This document shows, in pieces, positions 44,158 through 52,274 of a stretch of 64,000 nucleotides of DNA. How positions within the stretch are numbered: the first letter of the stretch is position 1; each line of letters starts with the position of its first letter. The position numbers and the translations under genes were made by a program. Below the pieces are notes generated by a model. It made no database searches. It worked only from the letters and a program-made list of their open reading frames with translations, and had not been told where the DNA came from. The DNA comes from Chitinispirillaceae bacterium (GTDB lineage Bacteria > Fibrobacterota > Chitinivibrionia > Chitinivibrionales > Chitinispirillaceae), in assembly GCA_016929595.1 (NCBI GenBank), contig JAFGIN010000027.1:1-64000 (forward strand), written 5' to 3'.

Positions 44158-44228
44158 AAGTTAAGGTTAAGGTTAAGATTGAGAATGTGTGCGTTTTTTT
44201 CCTCAACCTCAACCTCAGCCTCAACCTT
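44158..44228. repeat. GGTTAA-type inverted simple-repeat island
   Basis: The left arm is GTTAAGGTTAAGGTTAAG (six-base period). The right arm is CCTCAACCTCAACCTCAGCC and on to CAACC (44201-44226), the near complement, with a T-run in the loop. The layout equals the ATCGGN elements but the word differs. It lies upstream of the GH20 gene. The plus-strand frame 44101-44379 that reads through both islands (Leu/Arg then Ser/Thr repeats) is not a gene. Confidence 0.7.
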
Positions 44229-44283
44229 TCTATATTCCCCAAAAAGAGCCACCGGACTCAGGCTTATTAACGGTCTTATAATT

Positions 44284-44372
44284 ATCGGAGTCGCTGTCGG
44301 CATCGCATTGGGATCAATCCTCAATTACTATGCTTTTCGATACCGATACCGAAATGAAAAACTGTGCATTGT
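44284..44372. repeat. Palindromic hexanucleotide-repeat element, copy 2
   Basis: Homologous to the element at 7127-7272. The stretches TCGG-GTCGCTGTCGG, ATCG, GGATC, CTCAA, then TTTTCGAT-CCGATACCGA and AATGAAAA occur in the same order. Arms are shorter and more diverged. No direct repeat flanks it, but TTATTAAC (44264-44271) and GTTAATAA (44384-44391) are inverted flanks, the latter overlapping the sigma-factor stop codon, so it may also serve as its terminator. Confidence 0.65.
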
Positions 44373-44384
44373 AGTATGAGACAG

Positions 44385-45263
44385 TTAATAAATCTCACCC
44401 TTGCGAAAAGAACGGAGTTTTTTGCCCTTTGATGTATTCTTGAGACGCCGCAGTGCTTTTTCTTTAATTTGACGAACTCTTTCACGCGTAAGATTAAACC
44501 GTTGCCCGATTTCTTCCAGGGTATGAGCAGTATCCTCCCCGATACCGAAGTAGAGTTTGACAACCTCTTTTTCTCTTTCGGAAAGAGATTCAAGAGTTAG
44601 ATCAATTTCATGCTGCAGAGAAATCCCCATAATCCCATCATCGGGAGAAACCTGGTTTTCATCCTGAATCATATCAATCATGCGGGTATCTTCACCCTGC
44701 TGGAGCGGTGCATCCAGAGACATATGAGAGTTACCGATCTTGAAGGTCTCCATAACCTCCTCTTCACCGATATCGAGTTCCTCAGCAATCTCCTCAACAT
44801 TAGGCGTTCTGAACAATTTCTGTTCCAGTTTACTTTGAGTTTTGCCGATTTTGTGTATAGTACCTACACGATTCAGAGGCAGTTTGATAATCCTTGACTG
44901 TTCAGCCAGCGCCTGAAGAATAGCCTGACGAACCCACCAGACAGCGTAAGAGATAAATTTGAAATTTTTTTTCTCATCAAACCTCCTCGCAGCTCGTATC
45001 AGCCCAAGATTTCCCTCGTTAATAAGATCATTGAGAGGTAAGCCCTGATTTTGATAGTTTTTACACACGCTGACCACAAATCTAAGATTTGCTTTAACCA
45101 GTTTTTCGAGAGCTTTTCGATCACCCTCTTTTATTCTGACTGCGAGTTTTGATTCTTCTTCGAGCGTAAGCGATTTGTTCCTGCTTATCTCCCTGAGATA
45201 AAGAGCAAGAGAGCCTTCCTCTGATATATATCGGCTACCGGATTCATTTGATGCCACTGACAT
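44385..45263 (-). CDS. RNA polymerase sigma-70 factor, primary/group 2 type
   Basis: Sigma factor of 292 residues without region 1.1. Region 1.2 (LALYLREISR), regions 2.1-2.4 (LVKANLRFVVSVCKNYQ, DLINEGNLGLIRAARRFD, FISYAVWWVRQAILQALAEQ), region 3 and region 4 (TLEEIGQRFNLTRERVRQIKEKAL) are complete. Short primary sigma factors of this build are typical of the Bacteroidetes/Chlorobi/Fibrobacteres group, so it may be the housekeeping factor or an RpoS-like second one. The start at 45263 (MSVASNES) is chosen for conserved length; frame starts up to 45338 exist. Divergent from the AraC gene. Confidence 0.9.
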   Translation of the reverse strand: MSVASNESGSRYISEEGSLALYLREISRNKSLTLEEESKLAVRIKEGDRKALEKLVKANLRFVVSVCKNYQNQGLPLNDLINEGNLGLIRAARRFDEKKNFKFISYAVWWVRQAILQALAEQSRIIKLPLNRVGTIHKIGKTQSKLEQKLFRTPNVEEIAEELDIGEEEVMETFKIGNSHMSLDAPLQQGEDTRMIDMIQDENQVSPDDGIMGISLQHEIDLTLESLSEREKEVVKLYFGIGEDTAHTLEEIGQRFNLTRERVRQIKEKALRRLKNTSKGKKLRSFRKGEIY

Positions 45264-45371
45264 ATATGAAGGGTATATTTCCTGATAAGAAGTGTACTGA
45301 TTTTCTTTCAAATATATAATTCGCTCAATAATAATCAAAACAGGGCCGGTAATAATATATTTTCACCACTG

Positions 45372-46370
45372 ATGTTTTCGACTAAAAATGAGTTGCTCTC
45401 ACAGTTTAAGAATCCTGTTTTTGAGGCCCATCCGGTTTACTCTTCATTGAGTACATTCAGTTGTTTGAAGGGATGGAAAGAAAAGCCGCTCATAGAATTG
45501 TCCAGACTGCGTCTGGAAATCTCCGGAGTTGATTATTTATCACAATCTTGTACGAATATTGTTGAGCCAGCCAGTCCGGGGCAATTAAAATTTCAGCAGA
45601 ATTGTTTCAAATTATGGTACCAGATGGATGGTACAGGAATTCTTCAGAATGAGACTCGGGGAACATTTGGTACTGCACGACCCGGGTTGCTGGGGATTAT
45701 CGAACGGGGAGAACGTTACTCATATCTGCACCAGAAGGGTAACTTTGAGTGTTTCCAACTTCTCTTCTCGTTACTTCCATCAGGTCAGGCAAAATGTTAC
45801 TGGAATTCAGAAATTGAAGGTAAAGTAATTATCGATGGAAATGAACGTGTCTATTTTGAAAACCTTGTTTTCGACCTGATAAGTGTAATTTCCAGAAAAA
45901 AAGAGTTCCTTGGCCTTGCAACGATTTCCAGAATTCTGGAGATACTGGTAGTACTGTTCAAAAAAGGTATTCTTCTGGTCGAAGACACCCAGTTCCCCAA
46001 GAATAAAGCCAGAAGCCTGATTTCCAAAGCAAAAACGTTCATGGACCTTAACTACAAAAACATGCATCATCAGGAAGACCTTGAAAAAGAGTGCGGGGTG
46101 GATATCAACTACCTGAATATCATTTTCAAAAAAGAAACAGGAAAAACTCTTTATCAATATATAACAGGTGTCCGCATGGAGCATGCAAAGTATCTTCTTG
46201 AAACATCAAAAAACTCTATAACCACAATTGCCGATCAAACCGGCTATCCAAACAGTAACTCATTCAGCCGTGCATTCAAGCGGCATGTAAAAAAAACACC
46301 TAATAACTATAGAGATTTATACAGAAAATTAACAACACAAAAAAAAACTGAAGCCTTAAGTCTGGAGTAA
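45372..46370 (+). CDS. AraC-family transcriptional regulator
   Basis: A 332-residue regulator with an N-terminal cupin-like sensing half (about 1-210) and a C-terminal AraC/XylS DNA-binding domain: first HTH LEKECGVDINYLNIIFKKET, second HTH ITTIADQTGYPNSNSFSRAF, followed by KRHVKKTPNNYR. The ligand is unknown. The stop is two bases from the aspartate kinase ATG, so the two are co-transcribed, and the regulator may control amino acid synthesis, though no such case is known to me. No strong ribosome site precedes the ATG. Confidence 0.9.
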   Translation: MFSTKNELLSQFKNPVFEAHPVYSSLSTFSCLKGWKEKPLIELSRLRLEISGVDYLSQSCTNIVEPASPGQLKFQQNCFKLWYQMDGTGILQNETRGTFGTARPGLLGIIERGERYSYLHQKGNFECFQLLFSLLPSGQAKCYWNSEIEGKVIIDGNERVYFENLVFDLISVISRKKEFLGLATISRILEILVVLFKKGILLVEDTQFPKNKARSLISKAKTFMDLNYKNMHHQEDLEKECGVDINYLNIIFKKETGKTLYQYITGVRMEHAKYLLETSKNSITTIADQTGYPNSNSFSRAFKRHVKKTPNNYRDLYRKLTTQKKTEALSLE

Positions 46371-46372
46371 GT

Positions 46373-47737
46373 ATGCCGTTTATCGTATCAAAATTCGGTG
46401 GAACATCAGTTGCGACAAGCGAGAAGCTGCAACTCATCCATAATATAATCAAAATGGATTCCCGAAGAAAATGTATCATTTTGTCTGCACCGGGAAAAGC
46501 CCAGGGGTATCCAGTTAAAGTCACCGACATTCTTATTAATATAGTTAAAGCGGTTACGCAGAAAAAAGATGTTACAAGTCTTGTAAAAGATCTTCGTGAA
46601 CGTTTCTTTTCGATTTATAGACCACTAAATGTCCCTGATGAAAAAATTAGTGAAGTTATCTCTGAATTTGATTCACGAATCAGTACCTCAACCGAAAATC
46701 AAGGTAAATTCCGCGATTTGATTGTGGCTTCTGGTGAAGATTTCAACTGTCGGCTTTTTGCCCAGTATCTTGCTTTATCTGGAACTGATGCAGTTTATGT
46801 AAACCCGAAAGATGCAGGTATGCTTGTCACGCCTGTTTTCGGTGATGCACAGCCGGAACCAGATGCAACTATGCATTTAGCCGCATTAAAGAAGATCTGC
46901 GCGGAAAAGGTAGTAATATTTCCGGGGTTTTTTGGCTATACAAGAGAGGGTGATATTGCAACATTCAGCAGAGGCGGTTCCGATCTGACAGGATCCATCC
47001 TTGCAGAAGCAATCGATGCTGTTGAGTATGAAAACTGGACAGATGTTGATGGTATATTCAGCGCACATCCAGGAACAGTACCAAATCCGGAAATTATCCC
47101 GGCTTTAACATACAGGGAAATGCGGGAGCTTTCATACATAGGATTTAATGTTTTACACGAAGAGGCTGTACGTCCGGTAATGCGTAAGAGAATTCCCATT
47201 CGCCTGAGAAATACGAATAATTTAGAGCACCAGGGAACTCTTATTGTTTCAGAAAGATTACCTAACGAACGTGAAGTAATCGGTATCGCAAGCAGCAGCG
47301 GATACTGCTCTTTTACACTTCAGAAATTCCTGATGAATCGTGAGAAGGGATTTGGAAGAAAACTGCTTTCTATTTTTGAAGATATGGACCTCTCATATGA
47401 ACACTGTCCATCAGGAGTAGATAACATTTCGGTCATTCTGGATCAGAATCAACTTAAACCGGAAGTTGTAAATAACATAATCAGAGAATTTCACGAAAAA
47501 CTCCATCCTGACGACGTCAGAAGCGAATTTGGAATCGCTCTTGTTTCTGTTGTCGGTGAAGGTTTACTGCATAAAATCGGCGTAATGGCACAATCTGCAA
47601 AGGCACTGTCAAACGCAGGAGTTAATATCAAAATGGTTAACCAGGGCAGTTCTGAAATCAGTATCATTTTTGGTATAGACGCTTCAGATGAAAAAAAGGC
47701 AGTAAATGCCCTCTACGACGAGTTCTTTAAGAGCTGA
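46373..47737 (+). CDS. lysC: Aspartate kinase
   Basis: Phosphorylates aspartate at the start of lysine, threonine and methionine synthesis. The 454 residues open with the substrate motif SKFGGTSVAT and contain RGGSDLTGS (about 203-211) of the kinase core. Two C-terminal ACT domains are visible (SFTLQKFLMNREKGFGRK region and VVGEGLLHKIGVMAQSAKAL with NQGSSEIS), so feedback control by lysine or threonine is expected. It is a stand-alone kinase, not fused to homoserine dehydrogenase. The symbol follows usage for mono-functional enzymes; the effector is not decided. Confidence 0.92.
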   Translation: MPFIVSKFGGTSVATSEKLQLIHNIIKMDSRRKCIILSAPGKAQGYPVKVTDILINIVKAVTQKKDVTSLVKDLRERFFSIYRPLNVPDEKISEVISEFDSRISTSTENQGKFRDLIVASGEDFNCRLFAQYLALSGTDAVYVNPKDAGMLVTPVFGDAQPEPDATMHLAALKKICAEKVVIFPGFFGYTREGDIATFSRGGSDLTGSILAEAIDAVEYENWTDVDGIFSAHPGTVPNPEIIPALTYREMRELSYIGFNVLHEEAVRPVMRKRIPIRLRNTNNLEHQGTLIVSERLPNEREVIGIASSSGYCSFTLQKFLMNREKGFGRKLLSIFEDMDLSYEHCPSGVDNISVILDQNQLKPEVVNNIIREFHEKLHPDDVRSEFGIALVSVVGEGLLHKIGVMAQSAKALSNAGVNIKMVNQGSSEISIIFGIDASDEKKAVNALYDEFFKS

Positions 47738-47748
47738 AAACTTATTTA

Positions 47749-47791
47749 CCAGCCTGAAAAGAAGCATACCCGAAAATCTTGTTCAGGCTGG
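47749..47791 (+). terminator. Terminator-like hairpin after aspartate kinase
   Basis: CCAGCCTGAA and TTCAGGCTGG form a perfect 10-bp stem with a 23-base loop, 12 bases after the stop codon. The tail (CATTTCCG) is only weakly U-rich. Confidence 0.45.
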
Positions 47792-48731
47792 CATTTCCGT
47801 AATTTTCGACATTTTTTATTCTCCATTAACAACTGCCTGTCAAAGACAATTAGTCATCCTTTATGCTGTTTTACTTTTACCTGATGTATATCCAATTTTC
47901 TGGTTCAGCTATTGCTATACCAGTGTATGTTCACAAGTACCTTTACGTGCATTTTGAAATCAGAATCTATCCATGCAATCCAGAATTTTTACAACCAGAA
48001 TAGGATTGATACGGATTAGACAATAAATTATGACAAAAATCGCAATCTATTAATTCTAAAAATGAGAAATGTTCTTCTTAACCTATACACCAGACTCAGG
48101 GAAATTGCATTTATCCTTTGCCCCGCTTCTGGTTGCCGATGCATTTTCCTGTCGGAGTTAAGCAGAATGGAAGCATAAATCTTTCAACCGTTCCCTGAAT
48201 CCTGAACCATCCCGCGCCCGGCTGCAGGACTGGTTCATGAGAAACATTTCTGCCAGAAAAGGGCCACACTCTCCTTACCCCTTTTTTGTGCATAAGTTAG
48301 GTAATAGCTTACAGGTTCAGTTAATGTATTAGTTGTAATTTATAGATTTGGAATTCTTTTGTAAGAAGGAGAAAATAAACTCCTTACGTTAAATGACAGG
48401 AACAAATAAAGCGTTTTAGTACTGAAATACATGTAACAAATTACAAATTGAGTTGTCTAACAATTGAAACGCAGAAGACAACCTGAACACATAAAGAATA
48501 TTATTACACATTGGAAGAGTAAGCTAGAAAAAGGAAGGTTTCATTTACCTGTATCCGCAGAGAAAAACGGAAATATTCTGTTTTTTCAAGCCTTATTTGA
48601 GAATAATTGATCTCATAAGTAAGCTAATTGAACATTGAAAATACATAATCACCTGGTAATAAGACATTTAAGTCACTTCAAATAAAAGAATCATATTATC
48701 AAGTTATTTTTCACTTTTTTTTAATTTATAC

Positions 48732-48827
48732 TTGCATATCTGAAAAAATTATGTTATTTTACAATAAATAAGTACTTTATTTATTACATAATAGAAGTAA
48801 AAGTACGGTCTGACATAAATAAGTATT
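48732..48827 (+). promoter_or_regulatory. Promoter and direct repeats upstream of the small HTH gene
   Basis: TTGCAT (48732-48737) and TATTTT (48755-48760) are spaced by 17 bases. Just downstream lie two direct repeats, ATAAATAAGTACT (48764-48776) and ATAAATAAGTATT (48815-48827), 51 bases apart, five helical turns, the first over the expected start site. They could be operators for autoregulation by the encoded HTH protein. Confidence 0.45.
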
Positions 48828-48885
48828 GTTTTGTTTTTCGATTATTTATAAATTAACTGTTAATTTTTTTGAAAGGAGTCCTGAA

Positions 48886-49191
48886 ATGGCAAGAATTAGT
48901 AAACAGGAACTTATTAGACTTCAGAAGAAGTTTAAGACAGATGCTCGTATTGGAGAAGAATTCGGTATCACAAGACAGGCTGTTCATCAGCTGCGTAAAA
49001 AATATGATATCGAATCAAGGACAGCCGGAAACCCGGAAAGAAACAAAGAAATGGTTGTTATGAGAGACAATGGATCAAGTGTTGAGGCAATTGCCAAAAA
49101 ATACAAACTGTCTATTCCTCAGACATATCGTATTCTCAAAGAGACTTCAGCACCACCAAAGTCTTCAAAGAAAAAAGCAAAGAAAAGATAA
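48886..49191 (+). CDS. Small basic protein with two helix-turn-helix motifs
   Basis: A 101-residue DNA-binding protein. The ATG at 48886 has AAAGGAG eight bases before it; the frame extends to 48826 but that leader is not conserved-looking. The first HTH is TDARIGEEFGITRQAVHQLR (about 17-36), the second SVEAIAKKYKLSIPQTYRIL (about 65-84). The tail is Lys-rich (KKKAKKR), as in nucleoid proteins. No exact family recognised; Hin-type resolvase C-termini and transposase-like HTHs are similar in pattern. It has its own promoter and a strong terminator, so it is a monocistronic, possibly abundant regulator or nucleoid protein. Confidence 0.8.
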   Translation: MARISKQELIRLQKKFKTDARIGEEFGITRQAVHQLRKKYDIESRTAGNPERNKEMVVMRDNGSSVEAIAKKYKLSIPQTYRILKETSAPPKSSKKKAKKR

Positions 49192-49199
49192 ACCAAAAA

Positions 49200-49229
49200 A
49201 ACCGGTAATAACAATTACCGGTTTTTTTT
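49200..49229 (+). terminator. Strong intrinsic terminator of the small HTH gene
   Basis: ACCGGTAAT-AACA-ATTACCGGT, a perfect nine-bp stem (ten with the flanking A-T) with a four-base loop, followed by eight T. It begins eight bases after the stop codon. Confidence 0.9.
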
Positions 49230-49370
49230 GCAATTGCAATTGATTTAAACGTCTAAATTGCCTCCTGGAAACTCCAATTTCTGAAATACTCCCATTTTTC
49301 ACATTATAAACAACTCTCTTACATTGCATTTCCCTTCAACGAAATATTTTTTTTATTTCACAAACGATTA

Positions 49371-49568
49371 TCAGACCTGGCAATACACCTTTATAGCATC
49401 CTCGGGACAATTATCAGCTGCAACCTGATACTCCTGTTCCAACCATGCAGGAATAGCTTTATGCCTTGGAACGGCCTTTCCCTCCCCTCCCATATCGAAC
49501 GCATCTGGAGACAAACTGGCACACAACCCGCACCCGTTACAACAGTCATTATCAACAACAACTCGCAT
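49371..49568 (-). CDS. Single-cluster [4Fe-4S] ferredoxin
   Basis: A 65-residue ferredoxin with cluster ligands C10-x2-C13-x2-C16 and the distant Cys-Pro in DNCPEDAI (about residue 54). This is the short type that carries one cluster in a fold originally for two, as in Thermotoga and Desulfovibrio ferredoxin I. Low-potential electron carrier in the cytoplasm; the partner is unknown. GGGAGGAAT lies just before the ATG, a strong ribosome site. Stands alone between the HTH gene and mlaE. Confidence 0.92.
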   Translation of the reverse strand: MRVVVDNDCCNGCGLCASLSPDAFDMGGEGKAVPRHKAIPAWLEQEYQVAADNCPEDAIKVYCQV

Positions 49569-49847
49569 ATTCCTCCCACTCCCTCTTGAAATTCAGGTTG
49601 AATTATAAGCTTTTTATAACGATACTACCAGCAACACCAGTGCCTGAATTCTTATTTTAAATTCCACCTTGTTAATTTATCTTAAAAATTGGCGTTTTTA
49701 TTGCATTCTACTGAGTTCAGAATGAACCAGCTTGTTTAGAGAGATACATCATACAGATAAGCAATGAAGTTACGGCCAATGTCAGTACTATGCTTAACAT
49801 ACGTAATCCGGTTATTCCTCAAATGAAAAAAGGTGAACTATTCTTTT

Positions 49848-50627
49848 ATGCATAATAAGAGCCGCTTTTTACTACGTAAATTATCAAGTATGCAGGATTT
49901 TTATCTGTTCGGTTACAAAGGAACAATCGGATTTTTCAGAAAACCTTTTTATTTCAGGGATTTTATTGAACAGCTTGATTACTCGGGTAGCGGAACTGCT
50001 TTGATAATATTACTGGTTGCATTATTCATAGGAATGGCACTTACATTGCAAATTGCAGCAGAATTTTCGAAACTTGGAATGCAAATGTATACCGGAAGGG
50101 TTGTCGGTATCTCGATAATAGGAGAAATCGGACCGGTTGCTGCAGCACTGGTATTTGCAGGCAGGACAGGCTCCGGCATGTCATCTGAGCTTGGGTCAAT
50201 GATTTTGAGACATCAGGTAGATACCTTACGGGTTTTCGGGATTGACCCGCTTAAAAAATTAATATGCCCGCGGATTTTTAGTGCAATAATAATGCTACCT
50301 CTTTTGACCATTATTGCCGATGCTGTCGCACTTGCAGGAGGCTGGTATATTATTTCTGCTGTCAATAATCAGAGCGGGTCGGTTTACTGGGACTCTGTCA
50401 GAGTGATCCTTGAACCCCGGCATATAATTTCCGGAACAATCAAACCGTTTATTTTCGGGTTTATTATTTCAACAATCAGTTGTTTTACAGGTTTTTCAAC
50501 TCACGGTGGTGCCGCCGGATTGAAAAGTGCGACAACAAATGCATTTGTATATTCAACTGTCTGCATCATTATTTTTGATTTTATTATTTCAAAAACAATT
50601 CTCTTCTTTACAGGGTACCATGTATGA
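49848..50627 (+). CDS. mlaE: MlaE-family ABC transporter permease
   Basis: Permease of the Mla/MCE phospholipid transport system at the inner membrane, exchanging lipids with the outer membrane. The 259 residues contain the MlaE core: IILLVALFIGMALTLQ, EIGPVAAALVFAGRTGSGMSSELGSM, and several later membrane helices. The start at 49848 (MHNKSR) has AAGGTGA upstream; a GTG at 49833 is an alternative within that site. The stop overlaps the mlaF start in the form ATGA. The operon is mlaE-mlaF-mlaD; MlaB and MlaC partners are not nearby. Confidence 0.93.
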   Translation: MHNKSRFLLRKLSSMQDFYLFGYKGTIGFFRKPFYFRDFIEQLDYSGSGTALIILLVALFIGMALTLQIAAEFSKLGMQMYTGRVVGISIIGEIGPVAAALVFAGRTGSGMSSELGSMILRHQVDTLRVFGIDPLKKLICPRIFSAIIMLPLLTIIADAVALAGGWYIISAVNNQSGSVYWDSVRVILEPRHIISGTIKPFIFGFIISTISCFTGFSTHGGAAGLKSATTNAFVYSTVCIIIFDFIISKTILFFTGYHV

Positions 50628-51355
50628 TTGAATTCAGACATGTTGTCTTTAACCGGGGAAGAAAAACGGTTTTGAATGATATCTGTTTCTCTATTGCTTT
50701 TACCGAAAAAGTCGCAATACTCGGAAGCAGTGGCGAAGGGAAAACCACGTTATTGAAATTGATCATGCGACTGCTGGTTCCCGATTCGGGACAGATACTT
50801 ATTAATTCTACCGATATCACAAATCTCAAAGAAACAGAACTGCGAAGTATTCGAAGACAATTTGGCCTTGTGTTTCAAGATGGCGCACTTTTCGATTCTC
50901 TTACAGTTAAAGAAAATGTCGCCTTCCATTTCAGAGAATTCACCAGACTTCCTGAACCGGAAATAGAGTCAAGAGTACGAACATTGTTAAAATATGTCGG
51001 TGTTGAAGACGCTTTGCATATGATGCCGGAGGAGCTTAGCGGTGGAATGCAGCGAAGAGTAGCGCTTGCACGGACACTGGCTGCAGAAGAGCCACAAATG
51101 TTTCTTTACGATGAACCTACCAGTGATCTTGACCCCATTAACGCCATGCGAATACGCAATCTCATTCAAGAGCTTACCAGCAATCACCGAGGGTTTATTA
51201 TCGTTACACATGAGATGCATGATGCATTGAAACTTGCTGAAAGGTTTATTTTTTTAAAAGGTGGAAAAATACTTTTTGATGGAGCTTATGATGCTCTTTT
51301 CCGTTCGGATGTATCTGATCTTAAGATATTTCTGGATGAACTTCACGGAGACTAA
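50624..51355 (+). CDS. mlaF: MlaF-family ABC transporter ATP-binding protein
   Basis: ATPase of the Mla/MCE lipid transporter; 243 residues. Walker A GSSGEGKTT (about 35-43), Q-loop GLVFQDGALFDSL, signature LSGGMQRRVALART, Walker B MFLYDEPTSDLDP and the switch His in IIVTHEM are intact. Translationally coupled with mlaE (ATGA overlap) and followed by mlaD after three bases. Confidence 0.95.
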   Translation: MIEFRHVVFNRGRKTVLNDICFSIAFTEKVAILGSSGEGKTTLLKLIMRLLVPDSGQILINSTDITNLKETELRSIRRQFGLVFQDGALFDSLTVKENVAFHFREFTRLPEPEIESRVRTLLKYVGVEDALHMMPEELSGGMQRRVALARTLAAEEPQMFLYDEPTSDLDPINAMRIRNLIQELTSNHRGFIIVTHEMHDALKLAERFIFLKGGKILFDGAYDALFRSDVSDLKIFLDELHGD

Positions 51356-51358
51356 AAA

Positions 51359-52261
51359 ATGTACGAAATAAACAGAAAACTTACCTGGTCTAGTGTAAAA
51401 GCTGGAATAGTAATAACGGTGGCCCTTTTTATATTACTAATACTGGTACTGTTTACGGGAGTACTTAATGAACTGTTTGAACCAAAATCGATTGTTTATG
51501 CGAAATTCAAAAATGTAGAAGGCATGAGACCCGGAGCCGTAGTCTGGCTGTATGGTCTCGAAAAAGGTCATATACGTGCAATTAACATCACAAAAAATGG
51601 TGCATATATCAAGATCGCTATTAACAGAAGTGCATTTCGATTATTGCGAACTGATGCATCAGCTAAGATCAATACAATGGGGATACTGGGCGATAAATTT
51701 GTGGAATTGAACACCGGAAATTCTGATGGTTTTGTTTCTGAAAATGATACCATTAAAGGGATAAACAGCACCGGTTTTGACGACGTAATATCATCATCAA
51801 CTGCTACACTGAAACAGCTTGACAGTCTAACTAAAAATCTTACATTGCTGATACAGTCGGTCAACAAAGATGATGGGTCCATTGGCAAGCTGATCAACGA
51901 TTCAATGCTTTATAACAATTTTAATGCAGCGGTAAAATCAATTAAACAAACTACCGATCATATCCGTTTTGCCAGAGGCTCAGTGAACCGTTTGATAAAC
52001 GACACGGTGTTTTACAGGAACCTTAACAACGCCACCACTGGTGTAAACAATCTAGCTGTTGACATACGCAACCTCATTGGAACAATCGATGAGGGGGTAA
52101 GTAATGGAAGCCTTGCATCTGCACTACTTACCGACTCTGACCTTGTTGACTCTTTGCGACAGACAATAAGCAGCTACCGCACAACGGCTAAAACAATTTC
52201 TGTATTGATAGAAGATATAAAGGAAAATCCAAAAAAATACTTCAAAATAGAAGTTTTTTGA
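51359..52261 (+). CDS. mlaD: MlaD-family MCE-domain protein
   Basis: Membrane-anchored substrate-binding subunit of the Mla system. One N-terminal membrane helix (AGIVITVALFILLILVLFTG) precedes the MCE domain (about 38-120, AKFKNVEGMRPGAVVWLYGLEKGHI and GILGDKFVEL). The remaining ~170 residues are helical repeats with DSxLYNNFNAAVKSI-like periodicity, which in MCE proteins form a tunnel or needle. GGAGAC precedes the ATG. Ends 13 bases from the convergent AsmA gene. Confidence 0.93.
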   Translation: MYEINRKLTWSSVKAGIVITVALFILLILVLFTGVLNELFEPKSIVYAKFKNVEGMRPGAVVWLYGLEKGHIRAINITKNGAYIKIAINRSAFRLLRTDASAKINTMGILGDKFVELNTGNSDGFVSENDTIKGINSTGFDDVISSSTATLKQLDSLTKNLTLLIQSVNKDDGSIGKLINDSMLYNNFNAAVKSIKQTTDHIRFARGSVNRLINDTVFYRNLNNATTGVNNLAVDIRNLIGTIDEGVSNGSLASALLTDSDLVDSLRQTISSYRTTAKTISVLIEDIKENPKKYFKIEVF

Positions 52262-52274
52262 CCATTTTGGTTTT

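Larger units (their letters stand above)
47738..48885. other. Long AT-rich non-coding interval
   Basis: About 1150 bases. It holds a terminator-like hairpin (47749-47791), a GC-richer island at 48105-48300 containing a GAACCA/TGGTTC hairpin (48204-48236), a GTAAG-AGGAG hairpin near 48361-48387, and the promoter of the small HTH gene near its end. Short frames on both strands lack ribosome sites and similarity. The island could hold an ncRNA or an eroded gene; neither is demonstrated. Confidence 0.5.

Noticed and set aside
44101-44379. 92-codon plus-strand frame with Leu/Arg and Ser/Thr repeats and a hydrophobic stretch
   Set aside because: It reads straight through two simple-repeat islands; composition reflects the repeats.
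48105-48303. Possible tRNA or riboswitch in the GC-richer island
   Set aside because: The GGTTCAT stretch lacks the T-arm context and no cloverleaf can be drawn; no known riboswitch core was recognised.
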